A stretch of 64,000 bases of DNA from assembly GCA_036023115.1 (NCBI GenBank), contig JAYKKT010000089.1, forward strand, positions 17,974,501 through 18,038,500, in the 5' to 3' direction. The notes under the pieces are model-generated. The model was given only the letters and a program-made list of their open reading frames with translations. It was not told where the DNA came from and did not search any database. A program made the position numbers and the translations under genes. Positions 11,032-23,153 of this stretch are shown here, one piece after another; the first letter of the stretch is position 1, and the number at the start of each line of letters is the position of its first letter. The stretch is from Brasenia schreberi (taxonomy: Eukaryota; Streptophyta; Magnoliopsida; Nymphaeales; Cabombaceae).

Positions 11032-13249
11032 ATGACGGAAGATCCCTTTTCTAAAAACAAAAAAACATTTGAAAAGTTTAAAATCAAAAAAATCGAAAAA
11101 CAAGAAAAACCAAAAACAATGGAAAAACAAAAACTCGAAAATAGAGTGTTTTGTATAGTTCCCAAAGTTCTTGTTTTACAAAAACCCAAAAAAATCGAAA
11201 ATTTGGAAAATACCAAAAAGATTTTGTATATAGCTGCTCCTAGTGGGACTTTGGCAAAAGAAAAGGATTTCGAAAGAAACGACGTCTGCATAGACAGACC
11301 AAAAATTTCGAAATCACTTGAAAATCCAAGTACAAAACCAGGTCATTTTGAAAATCACGCATCAAATTCCCTCGGGTCCATGGCCCACGAGAATGATCAA
11401 AGCCCGGAAGTGGATCCCCTTGAGGAAGATCCCACTTATGAGCTCCCATAATTTCAGAAGATTCTCGATTTTGAAAGACCTTCCCAATCAGTAGGAGGAG
11501 ATTTCATAGAGGTGAACGTAGGGGATGATTCCAATCCCAAAACCATCAAAATAGGCGCATGCTTGCATGAAACTGAAAGGTTAGCATTCATTGCATTTCT
11601 ACGAACCTATTTAGATGTGTTTGCATGGACGTATGAAGACATGCCGGGCATAGATCCCAGCATAGTCGAACATCGTCTTCCCTTAGATGCAGGTGTAAAA
11701 CCCATAAAGCAGAAGCTTAGGAAAATACACCCGAATATACACACACAAGTCAAAGAGGGTTTAGAAGATCTGCTAAAAGCCGGATTTATAAAACCCATTG
11801 CGTATTCTGATTGGTTATCAAATATCGTTGTGGTTCGAAAAACCAATGGGAAAATTCGAATATGCATCGATTTCATAAACTTGAATAAAGCCACTCCTAA
11901 GGATAATTATCCTTTACCAAACATAGATTTGATAGTCGATAGTATTGCAAATCATGAAATGTTTTCATTCATGGATGGCTATTCAGGCTATAATCAAATC
12001 AAACTAAGCCCACGAGATCAGGGTAAGACCGCCTTCACAACCCCATGGGGCACGTACTGCTATACAGTCATGCCCTTTGGTTTGAAAAACACCGGCGCAA
12101 CATACCAATGAGCCATGACCACGATCTTCCATGATCAAATTCATGAGCTTGTAGAAGTATATGTAGATGATCTCTTGGCAAAATCCAAAACCCGATACAC
12201 CCATATCGAATGTTTACACAAGATTTTCGAAAGGCTTAGGCTTTACAAAGTAAAGCTAAACCCTCAAAAATGTGTGTTCGGGGTAGAATCAGGGAAGCTT
12301 CTAGGCTTTATGTTGAGCCAAAGGGGAATAGAAGTCGACCCCTTTAAGTGTCATGCCATCATAGACATGGCATCACCCTCCAATCTCACCCAAATCCGTA
12401 GCCTCCAGGGTCGCTTACAATCCGTTCGCCGATTCATATCGAATCTGGCCACTAGATGCGAACCCTTCAACAAACTATTGAGGAAGGGCACGAAATTCTT
12501 ATGGGATAACGAATGCCAGAAGTCCTTCGAGAGACTGAAGGCATACTTGGTTAATCCCCCCGTTTTGAATCCTCCAAATCAAGGAAAACCGCTTTTATTA
12601 TACATCTCCGTGCATGCAAATGCTTTAGGAGCCCTGTTGGCTCAATACGAGGATGACACCCATAAGGAGTATGCCATCTACTATATTTTGAAAACTCTCT
12701 TGGCTTATGAACGAACTTATCAAGCCATGGAGAAGACGTGCTTGGCCCTAGTTTGGGCCTGCCAGAAATTCAGACACTATTTCCTAGGTCATGAGATCTG
12801 GATACTGTCCAAGCTTGATCCAATCAAGCACTTGTTCGAAAAACCCATTCTCATGGGTAGATTGGGCAAATGGCAACTCCTTCTAATGGAGTATGATCTG
12901 AAATACCATCACCAGATCTCCATTAAGGGGCAAGCCCTAGCAGATTACGTGGCTGAGTTCCCCTTAGAGGACGCATATCCCACTCTTGTTGAAATGCCTG
13001 ATGAAGGCATATTGCAAAACCATTTTCAAAACCACATTTTAGCAAATTCTTTCGAAAGCCAAGTGTGGAAGATGCACTTCGATGGGGCACGAAACCAACG
13101 AGGGGCTGGTGCTGGGGTCATCCTAATCTCCCCTGAAAAGGGTGAGATTCCCATAGCAGTCCGCTTAGATTTCGAATGTTCCAACAACGTAGCCGAGTAT
13201 GAAGCACTCATACAAGGCTTAAGGATTTCGAAAACACTAGGGGCATCAT
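11032..13249 (+). pseudogene. pol fragment of element A: RT and RNase H, no integrase
   Basis: Reads from ATG 11032 in a frame shifted by one base from gag-pro. A lysine-rich linker (11032-11400) leads into reverse transcriptase (about 11700-12390; catalytic YVDDLL near 12157-12174), a first RNase H that lacks the usual catalytic Asp (LLLYISVHANALG), and the start of the second, archaeal-type RNase H (HFDGARN near 13078). In-frame stops lie at 11449-11451 (TAA) and 12109-12111 (TGA, from CGA). The gene ends at 13249, inside the second RNase H, where LTR T2 is inserted; the tethered remainder with integrase is missing. The protein would be nonfunctional. Confidence 0.9.
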
Positions 13250-15901
13250 TGTAGACGCGCGAAAATCCCCGCCTCTTCGCCTCTTTCGGGGGCTTGGAGT
13301 GGATCTTCTCGTGTGTCTAAGGTCTATATATGTAAATAGGGCGTGCCAGCTAGCTTACTTAAGCTAGCGAAGATATTTTTAATACTGACTTCTAAACGTG
13401 GCGACTGTGAGCAAGTAAGCTCTTGTCGTCGCAGACCTTCTTGCACCGATGCGCAAGGGTTACGCTTTGCAAAAATCGAGTTTTTTTGGAGGAAAGTCTA
13501 CGAAGTGGTTCGAGGTGTCTATTTCGGGTCTTTAAGATGCGGTTGTATGTTTTAGATCACGTGGATTTGCACGTGCCTAAGTCTTTTCTTTTATCCCTTT
13601 TCGGGCCACCTAGTTTGTGTGTTATGAACACTCCACTACACGGGCGAATTCGAGCGGGGCTTGCTTTGATGCAATATGCGTCCTACCTCGTGGTATGGCG
13701 TAGATGCAATGCAAACTCACGCTACTCCAAAGGGAAAACCCGAAATGTAAAGACAATACTGAAGGGGAAATAACCGAAGGGAAATAACCGAAGGGAAATA
13801 ACCGAAGGGAGATATGTATATAGCTTATGTATATGAGCCCTTACTCGGGTCTTGCAAATAAGAGCGAAGGCTCAATGTGGGTGCGTGCTTGAATAGAAAG
13901 ACTTACACACACGACATGAAATTAAACCCAAATATAAATTGCAGTATGGCCTTGACTAAGGTCTTGGGAATAAGAGCGAAGGCTCAATGTGTGTGAGAGT
14001 GCTTGAATTAAAAGACTACCCACACGACATAAATGAAACCCAAATATAACTGCAATAAGGCCTTTACTAAGGTCTTGGGAGTAAGAGCGAAGGCTCAATG
14101 TGTGTGAAAGTGCTTGAATTGAAAGACTTACTCACACGACATGAAATGAAACCCAAATAGTATAGGTCGGCCCTTACTTGGGTCTTTTAAATAAGAGCGA
14201 AAGCTCAATGTGTGTGAGAGTGCTTGAATTGAAAGACTTACTCACACGACATGAAATGAAACCCAAATAGTATAGGTCGGCCCTTACTTGGGTCTTTCAA
14301 ATAAGAGCGAAAGCTCAATGTGTGTGAGAGTGCTTGAATTGAAAGACTTACTCACACGACATGAAATGAAACCCCAAATAGTATAGGTCGGCCCTTACTT
14401 GGGTCTTTCAAATAAGAGCGAAAGCTCAATGTGTGTGAGAGTGCTTGAATTGAAAGACTTACTCACACGACATGAAATGAAACCCCAAATAGTATAGGTC
14501 GGCCCTTACTTGGGTCTTTCAAATAAGAGCGAAAGCTCAATGTGTGTGAGTGCTTGAATTGAAAGACAACGCACCCAACTTAAACAAAACCCTTCGAAAA
14601 TGAAAGTATATATGTACACTTATGTATTAGGGGCTGATTAGGCCCGTGTGTGTTCAAAATCGTGCACGACTAAGAGAGTGCATGTGTGTGGTTGTGCCAA
14701 GCCACGTTATTACAAGCGGGGAGAGACTACGCTCCGTTATTACAACCCCGTATCAAATTGAATCTCAAGCAAGTATACAACTAAGGACCGAGTTTAGGCA
14801 CTTACGAGTAGCTGGTCCGTAGAGGCCTTGCTTGGGCGTGGACTTGGCTTCGCCTTGGGCTGCAAACGGGAGCTCCTCAAAGATGGATGAACCAAAGTGC
14901 TGGCCGGCTGCAAGTGGGGCGCGGGATAGGCGCCTCGAAGGTGTCCGGCTGCAAATGGGCGTCGCCTCAAGATAGGGGGTTAAAGGGGCTGAACAAATGA
15001 GTTCTTAGGGTCACTAGGGGAGTTGAGAGTTTAGGGAAACTGGACCTAAAGGAGGGTTTGTGGGAAGGCCGAATGGGACACCTAGGGGAAGGCCGAATGG
15101 GATATGGTGGCTAGGTAATGGCCGGCAGTTTGGGTTATGCTAGGTTCGGCTAAGTGAAAAGGGTAGTGGCAAAAGGGCTGAGATGAGGATAGGGTAGGTG
15201 GCTAAGAGTGGAGAGGTGGAAGAGAAGGGCTTTGATGGAGATTGGATACTTACCGAATGGGGAGAGGCGGTGGAAGGCAAGGAGAAGCAGGCGGGCAGGT
15301 GGGCTCTTGGCTGGTTCGGTTGGGTGAAGGTGGTGGCGTCCGGCTGGGTGAGATGGTGGTGGATGGAAGAGGGAAGGTGGCGGTGCAGGTGGAGCTGATG
15401 GAGCAGGTGGAGCAGGCGAAGGTGATGGAGAGTGGTCCCGGCTAGGTGAGGAAATGGGAGAAGGAGAGGGCCCGGCTGGGTGAGGTGAGGGTTCCCACTT
15501 GCAAAACCCGCCCCCAAGGGGGGGGGGGTTTAAATAGGGGATGGGTAGGTCGGTTAGGGCTGGGCTGAGGGTAGTGGTTAGGTGGTTTAGGTAGGGTGGT
15601 ATGTAGATTAGGTGGGCTGGAAAGGGTTGGGCCAGATATTTTAAAACTAGGGGTTTGGGTAGATTGTGGGCTAAGGGTGGTTTAGGGGTTTAGGGCTAGG
15701 TTAGGTGGTTGGGTTTTAGGGTGAGGTTTAGTGAGCTAGGTTAGGTGATTAGGCTAGGTTTAGGCTAGGATTAGGGAAATTAATCTAGGTTTAGGGAAGG
15801 ATTAGGGAAGTGGGTTAGGTGATTAGGTTGGGATTAGGCCGGGATTAGGGAAGTGGGTTAGGTGATTAGGTTGGTATTAGGGGCGGATTAGGGGTTTAGG
15901 C
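13250..15901 (-). mobile_element. Partial LTR T2 inserted in pol of element A
   Basis: Minus-oriented LTR beginning (at its 3' tip) with TGTAGACGCGCG at 13250, immediately after ATCAT (13245-13249) in the RNase H coding region. It contains the 14-bp minisatellite near 13760-13810, the 110-bp array (about 13840-14570), the donor-like site near 15250, the TATA-like box at 15529-15536 and most of the telomere-like block. It is cut at about 15901 and lacks the last 850 or so bases, so the second TSD copy is lost. Confidence 0.88.
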
Positions 15902-18900
15902 CTGTTATCATCAAAACATCCTTTGAAATCATCTCCGGAAGGCAGAAACGGAGGCGGACGACCATGTTGGCGAAGACCCAACGCAGACGGAGTACTGATG
16001 CTGTCAGACCCCGCACAAATCGTCCGTTTCGAACCCAGCTCAAAGGAGTCAGAGTTCAGTTTGGATTGGATCTGGACCATATATATCCAGATCCCAATCC
16101 AAACCCATGTATGGACTTGGATTTGGATTTGGATTCAAAAATCCAATCCAATATCCATATCCATGGCCCACATCACCTTCTCATAAATGGAGGTGGGGCC
16201 CACTTGAAATTCACGTGGGATTATGGGCATGAGAGAGAGTGGGGATGGATAAGATCAAGAGTGTTGTAATTAGGCTTGACTTGTGTGTCAAGTTTGGGGT
16301 TAATCATGTGGGTTAGCCTAATTGAGTGGGTTTAAGCTTGTAATTAGCCAAAACCTAACCAAGGGCTGCACCAACATGAGGTGGTTAAGGTCTATGGGCC
16401 ATGCAAAGGGAGCTCCTTCACCTAAACCTAACCCAAAACACCTAATCCTAGCCTTCTACCCTAATCCACCCCTAATCTGAGCCTAACCACCTAACCGACT
16501 TCCCTAATCCCGGCCTAATCCCAACCTAATCACCTAACCCACTTCCCTAATCCTTCCCTAAACCTAGGTTAATTTCCCTAAACCTAGCCTAATCCTAGCC
16601 TAATCACCTAACCTAGCTCACTAAACCTCACCCTAGAACCCAACCACCTAACCAAACCCTAAACCCCTAAACCACCCCTAGCCCACAATCTACCCAAACC
16701 ACTAGTATTTAAAATATCTGGCCCTACCCTTTCCAGCCCACCTTATCTTCATACCACCCTACCTAAACCACCTAACCACTACCCCAAACCCAACCCTAAC
16801 CGACCTACCCAACTCCCTATATAAACCCCCCCCCCCTTAGGGCGAGTTTTCCAAGCTAGAACCCCTCACCCATCCCAACCGGGCCCTCTATTTCCTCCAC
16901 TTCCCCCAACTGCTCCACCTGCTCCGCCTGCACCACCACCATCTCTCCATCCCACCACCACTTGCACCGCCATCTCCACCACCTCTCGGCCGAGCCTCAC
17001 TACCTGCCCAGCTTCTTTCCAGCCGAGCGCCACCTTCTCTCCATTCGGTAAGTACCCCACACTCTACCTAGCTCCTTCTCTACTCCCTCTCCACTCCCAG
17101 CCACCCACCATACCACCACCTTACCTACACATCAGCCACTTGCCGCCACCACTACACTCGGCCAAGCCTTAGCCGCACTAGCCATTCGCCACTACCTAAC
17201 TACCCTAGCTACACCCGGCCACCCTATCCGATTTCCTAAGACCTACCCATAGCACTCCCTTATACCCACTACACCCACTACCACCTAGCCCCATCACCTA
17301 ACTAACTACCTTCCCATACTCCAGCCTTAGTCATCCTAGCAGCCCGCCACAACCACATTCCCCTAGTCGGCCACTCCAACCGACTATCCCTTCCATTCGG
17401 CCAGCCATCTCTTTTCCCCTAGGTGTCCCATTCAACCTTCCCTTAAGCTCCCCTTAGGTCCATACTCCCTAACACTATATACCCTCCTAGTGACCCTACA
17501 TACTCACCTTGTCCAGCCCCTTTAATCCCCCACACCAAGGCGACACCCTTGCTTGCAACCGGCCACCTTCAAGGTGCCTATCCTGCGCCCCATTTGCAGC
17601 CGGCCAGCACCCTTTGTCGTTCACCCTCACGGAGCTCCCGTTTGCAGCCCAAGGCGAAGGCCAAGCCCACGCTCAAGCAAGGCCTCTACGGACCAGCTAC
17701 TAGTAAGTGCCTAACTCAGTCTTTAGTTGTATACTTGCTTGAGATTCAATACGATTCGAGGTTGTAATAACGGAGCATAGTCTCCCCCCGCTTGTAATAA
17801 CGTGGCTTGGCACACCCACACACGTGCACTCTCTTAGTTGTGCACGATTTTGAACACACACGGGCCTAATCAGCCCCTAATACATAAGTATATACATATA
17901 CTTTCATTTTTGTAGGGTTTTGCTTAAGTTGGGTGTGTTGTCTTTCAATTCAAGCACTCTCACACACATTGAGCCTTCGCTCTTATTTGAAAGACCCAAG
18001 TAAGGGCCGACCTATACTATTTGGGTTTCATTTCATGTCGTGTGTGTAAGTCTTTCAATTCAAGCACTCCCACACACATTGAGCTTTCGCTCTTATTCCG
18101 AAGACCTTAGTAAAGGCCTTATTGCAGTTATATTTGGGTTTCATTTATGTCGTGTGCATAGTACTTTAATTCAAGCACTCTCACACACATTGAGCCTTCG
18201 CTCTTACTCCCAAGACCTTAGTCAAGGCCATACTGCAATTTATATTTGGGTTTAATTTCATGTCCTGTGTGTAAGTCTTTCAATTCAAGCACGCACCCAC
18301 ATTGAGCCTTCGCTCTTATTTGCAAGACCCGAGTAAGGGCTCATATACATATCCTATATACATATCTCCCTTCTACACTTACTTTACAAGTCATTTCCCT
18401 TCGGTTATTTCCCTTCAGTATTGTCTTTACATTCGGGTTTTCCCTTTGGAGTAGCGTGAGTTTGCATTGCATCTACGCCATACCACGAGGTAGGACGCAT
18501 ATTGCATCAAAACAAGCCTCGCTCGAATTCGCCCATGTAGTGGAGTGTTCATAACACACAAACTAGGTGGCCCGAAAAGGGATAAAAGGAAAGACTTAGG
18601 CACGTGCAAATCCACGTGATCTAAAATATGCAACCGCATCTAAAAGACCCGAATTAGACACCTCGAACCGCTTCGTAGACTTTCTATCCCAAAAACTCGA
18701 TTTTTGCAAAGCGTAGAGACTGACCCTTGCGCATCGGTGCAAGAAGGTCTGCGACGATAAGAGCTCACTTGCTCATAGTCGCCACGATTAGAAGTCAGTT
18801 TTACATCTTCGCTAGCTTAGGTAAGCTAGCTGGCACGCCCTGTTTGCATAGATAAAGCCTTAGACGCACGAGAGGATCCGCTCCGAGCCCTGAAAAGGTG

Positions 18901-18927
18901 AGAGGCGGGGATTTTTGCGCGTCTACA
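15902..18927 (+). mobile_element. LTR T3, probably the 3' LTR of element A
   Basis: Plus-oriented LTR lacking about its first 340 bp. It ends GCGTCTACA at 18927 and is followed directly by element B pol sequence (CCAGTAAAAC; the undisturbed copy in C reads CCGGTAAAAC). Its last 1.4 kb shares many variants with the 5' LTR of element A, for example near 18600-18700 against 7660-7740, which supports A spanning 5056-18927 with one internal deletion. Its first half is closer to T4, so a separate insertion is not excluded. TATA box at 16818-16825, donor-like GTAAGT near 17042, 110-bp array about 17930-18340. Confidence 0.8.
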
Positions 18928-21589
18928 CCAGTAAAACTTTTCTTATATAGAACCCCACCCAGAATGGTGTATCGGGCCGAAATTTTACGGATGAATGCCT
19001 TATCTTTGGATGTGGCATCCTCGGCGAATCCCCCATTTTTTAGAAAATGCTTGATGTCGTAAAACCAAGGTTTTTCAATGGAATCTGGGTTATTTTGGCA
19101 AATATCCAAATCGTGTGTGGATGGGTTGGGCGCATGCCATATTTCTAAAGATCGGGTCCCTAAAATGAGATCGACCTTTAGGGCTGAACCCAAGGAGGAG
19201 AGGGCGTCGGCAATGCCATTATCCTCTCTTCCTACGTGTGTGAGTTTACACGATTGGAATGACTCAACCAATCGAGTGGCCAACTCGTGATATGGAAGTA
19301 GTTTTCCATTACGTACTTGCCAAATTTTCAAAACCTGGTTTATAACAAGGAGCAAATCTCCGAAGACCTCGATGCATGATGCCCCTAGAGTTTTCGAAAT
19401 CCTTAAGCCTTGTATGAGTGCTTCATACTCAGCTATGTTGTTGGAACATTCGAAATCTAGGCGGATTGCTATGGGAATCTCGCCCTTTTTAGGGGAGATG
19501 AGGATGACCCCAGCACCAGCCCCTCGTTGGTTTCGTGCCCCATCGAAGTGCATCTTCCACACTTGGTTTTCAAAAGTATTTGCCAAAATGTGGTTTTGGA
19601 AGTGGTTTTGCAATATGCCTTCGTCGGGCATTTCATCAAATGTGGGATATGTGTCCTCTAGGGGGAACTCAGCCATGTAGTTTGCTAGGGCTTGCCCCTT
19701 AATGGAGATTTGGTGATGGTATTTCAGGTCATACTCCATTAGAAGGGGTTGCCATTTGCCCAATCTACCAATGAGAATGGGTTTTTCGAACAAGTGCTTG
19801 ATTGGATCAAGCTTGGACACTATCCAGATCTCATGATCTAGGAAATAGTGTCTAAATTTCTGACAGGCCCAGACTAGGGCCAAGCACGTCTTCTCCATGG
19901 CTTGATAATTTCTTTCGTAAGCCAAGAGAGTTTTCGAAATATAGTAGATGGCATACTCCTTATGGGTGTCATCCTCGTATTGAGCCAATAGGGCTCCCAA
20001 AGCATTCGCATGCACGAAAATGTAAAGTAAAAGCGGTTTTCCTTGCTTCAGAGGATTCAAAATAGGGAGATTAACCAGGTATGCCTTTAGTCTTTCGAAG
20101 GACTTTTGGCAATCGTCATCCCATAAAAATTTCGTGCCCTTCCTCAATAGTTTGTTGAAGGGTTCGCGTCTAGTCGCCAGATCTGATATAAATCGGCAAA
20201 CGGACTGTAATCGACCCTAGAGGTTACGAATTTGTGTGAGATTGGATGGTGGAGCCATGTCTATGATGGCTCGACACTTAGAGGGGTCGACTTCTATACC
20301 CCTTTGGCTTACCATAAAGCCTAGAAGCTTCCCGGATTCTACCTCGAATACACATTTTTGAGGGTTTAGCTTTACTTTGTAAAGCCTAAGCCTTTCGAAA
20401 ATCTTTTGCAAACATTCGATATGAGTGCATTGGGTTTTGGATTTTGCCAAGAGATCATCTACATACACTTCTACGAGCTCATGAATCTGATCATGGAAGA
20501 TCGTGGTCATGGCTCTCTAGTATGTTGCGCCGGCATTTTTCAAATCAAAGGGCATGACTGTATAGCAGTACGTGCCCCACGGGGTTGTGAATGCGGTCTT
20601 ACCCTGATCTCGTGGACTTAGTTTAATTTGATTATAGCCTGAATAGCCATCCATAAATGAAAACATTTCATGATTTGCAGTACTATCGACTATCAAATCT
20701 ATGTTTGGTAAAGGATAGTTATCCTTTGTAGTGGCTTCATTCAGGTTTCTGAAATCGATGCATATTCGAATTTTCCCATTGGTTTTTCGAACTACAACGA
20801 TGTTTGACATCAATTAGAGTACGCAATGGGTTTTATAAATCCGGCCTTTAGCAGAGCTTCTAAACCTTCTTTCACTTGCGTGTGTACATTCGGGTGTATT
20901 TTCCTAAGCTTCTACTTTATGGGTTTTACATCCGCATCTAAGGGAAGACGATGTTCGACAATGCTGGGGTCTATGCCCGGCATGTCTTCATACGTCCATG
21001 CAAACACATCTAAATAGGTTCGTAGAAATGCAATGAATGCTGATCTTTCATGCTCATGCAAACATGCGCCTATCTTGATGAGTTTGGGATTGGAATCACT
21101 CCCTAGGTTCACCTCTACGAAATCTCCTCCTACTGAATTGGAAGGTCTTTCAAAATCGAGAATTTTATGAAATTCTGGGAGCTCAGAAGTGGGATCTTCC
21201 TCAAGGGGATCCACTTTTGGGCTTCGATCATTCTTGTGGGTTATAGACCCGAGGGAATTTGATGTGTGAGTTTTCAAAAGACCTGGTTTTATACTTGGAT
21301 TTCCAATTGATTTCGAAATTTTTGGTCTGGCTATGTAGACAACTTTCCTTTCGAAATCCTTTTCTTTTTCCAAAGTCCTACCAGGAGCAGCTATGTACAA
21401 AATCTTTTTGGTATTTTGTGGATTTTCGATTTTTTTGTGTTTTTGCAAAACAAGAACTTTAGGAACTATACAAACTACTCTATTTTCGAGTTTTTGGTTT
21501 TCCAATGTTTTTGGTTTTTGCAGTTTTTCGATTTTTTTTATTTTAAGTTTTTCAAATGTTTTTGTATTTTTATAAAAGGGATCTTCCAT
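18928..21589 (-). pseudogene. pol of element B (decayed, integrase missing)
   Basis: Minus-strand pol from ATG 21587-21589 through linker, RT, degenerate first RNase H and complete second RNase H (HFDGARN near 19530-19550; AEYEAL near 19410-19430; ADAL near 19200) to the start of the integrase zinc-binding region, where T3 interrupts it at 18927. Stops: 20912-20914, 20517-20519 and 20217-20219, all CAG-to-TAG; a frameshift lies near 20815. From about 20216 down to the T3 junction it is open. The integrase and 3' LTR of B are not in the window and were probably deleted together with the 5' tip of element A. Confidence 0.88.
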
Positions 21590-21617
21590 CAAACCTACAA
21601 AGGGAAAACACTACGGG

Positions 21618-22219
21618 TTAGACTCGGAATAAGAGGTCTAAATCGTAGGTCTCTTCTAGGGTAGGCTCTAGGGCACCCTTGACCCAGGTGGTCACAAGGG
21701 GTGGCTCTGGCAGTATTTTGGGAGTGTAGCCGATCCCGTATCGGCTTGGATTGGCCCTAGGAAGGATGGGCTCTAGGAGACCCTGGTTTTGTGCCCCAAG
21801 ACTTTTATAGGGCGTATAGCCCATGTTCAATAGCATGTTCTATGATTTTTTGTTTTTTTAAAAGTTTGAATATAAATCGTGGTCCTGGAACTTGCTGTCG
21901 TCCATATCGTGCTCGTATGGCTTTTTGTCCAGGGGTTTTGGAAATAAGGGATTTTTGGGTCTTCCTAGAAGGGTCAGGATTGGGAGGGGGCCTGCTTTGG
22001 GCGGTCCCCTGACGTATACGACCTTCCTAGGACTTTGTAACATGAGCCTTGGCGGCTCAACCATGGTCTGCCCCAGGTTAGCCTCATGGGCCTGGGAACT
22101 TGACAAACAAGGGGAGTTTATGATCCCCTGAAGCTGAGGGTGACTCTCACCTAGGATCACCACGACTTGGTCCCTGAAAGGGATTTTAACACACCTATGG
22201 AAGGTGGATGGCACAACAC
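21618..22219 (-). pseudogene. C-terminal protease part of element B gag-pro
   Basis: Second half of the gag-pro gene after solo LTR S2. It starts within the retropepsin (PSTFHRCVKIPF) and ends with FRV and a stop at 21618-21620, as in A and C. Stops at 21858-21860 and at 21840-21842 break it. The latter, TGG to TAG at the Trp of the KSWNMLL motif, is shared with element E (58943-58945). The pol ATG lies 29 bases further along. Confidence 0.85.
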
Positions 22220-23122
22220 TGTAGACGTGGAAAACCTCTGCCTCCCTGGTTTCTCAGGGCTTGGGGTGAACCTTTCATGTGTCTAAGTCCTATTTGTATA
22301 AACAGGGCGTGCCAGCTAGCTTACCTAAGCTAGCGAAGATATATTTTAACTTGACTTCTAACGTGGTGATTGTGAGCAAGTGAGCTCTTGTCGTCGCAGA
22401 CTTTCTTGCACCGATGCGCAAGGGTTAGTCAGTACGCTTTAAAAATCGAGTTTTAGGGTAGAAAAGGCCTACAAAAGCGATTCGAGGTGTTTTATTCGGG
22501 TCTTTTTAGTGCGATTGCAGATTTTAGATCACATGGATTTGCACGTGCCTAAGTCTTTCCTTTTATCCCTTTTTGGGCCACCTAGGTGTGTGTTATGAAC
22601 ACTCCACTACGTGGGGCGAATTTGAGCGAGAGTACGGGGCTTGCTTCGATGCAATATGCATCCTAACTCGTGGTACGGCGTAGATGCAATGCAAACTCAC
22701 GCTACTCCAAAGGGAAAACCCGAATGTAAAGACAATGCCGAAGGGAAATGACTTGTAATGTAAATGCCGAAGGGAGATATGTATATAAGGTATATATGGG
22801 CCCTTACTTGGGTCTTGCCAATAAGAGCGAAGGCTCAATGTGGGTGCGTGCTTGAATTGAAAGACTACACATACAACATGAAATAAAACACAAATATAAC
22901 TTGCAATATGGCCTTAACTAAGGTTTTGGGAATAAGAGCGAAAGCTCAATGTGTGTGAGTGCTTGAATTGAAGTACTACGCACACAACATGAAATTAAAC
23001 CCAAATAGTATAGCACGGCCCTTACTTGGGTCTTACAAATAAGAGCGAAGTCTCAATGTGTGTGAGTGCTTGAATTGAAAGACAACACACCCAACTTAAG
23101 CAAAACCCTACGTAATTTAAAG

Positions 23123-23153
<31 letters not shown>

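Noticed and set aside
11004..11034. Programmed ribosomal frameshift joining gag-pro to pol
   Set aside because: The frames do not overlap in A: gag-pro stops at 11006 and pol has a stop at 11011-11013. No slippery heptamer within an overlap is possible.
11700..12390. Endogenous pararetrovirus
   Set aside because: RT is accompanied by LTRs, primer site, polypurine tract, integrase (element C) and 5-bp duplications; no movement or coat protein of pararetroviruses is seen.
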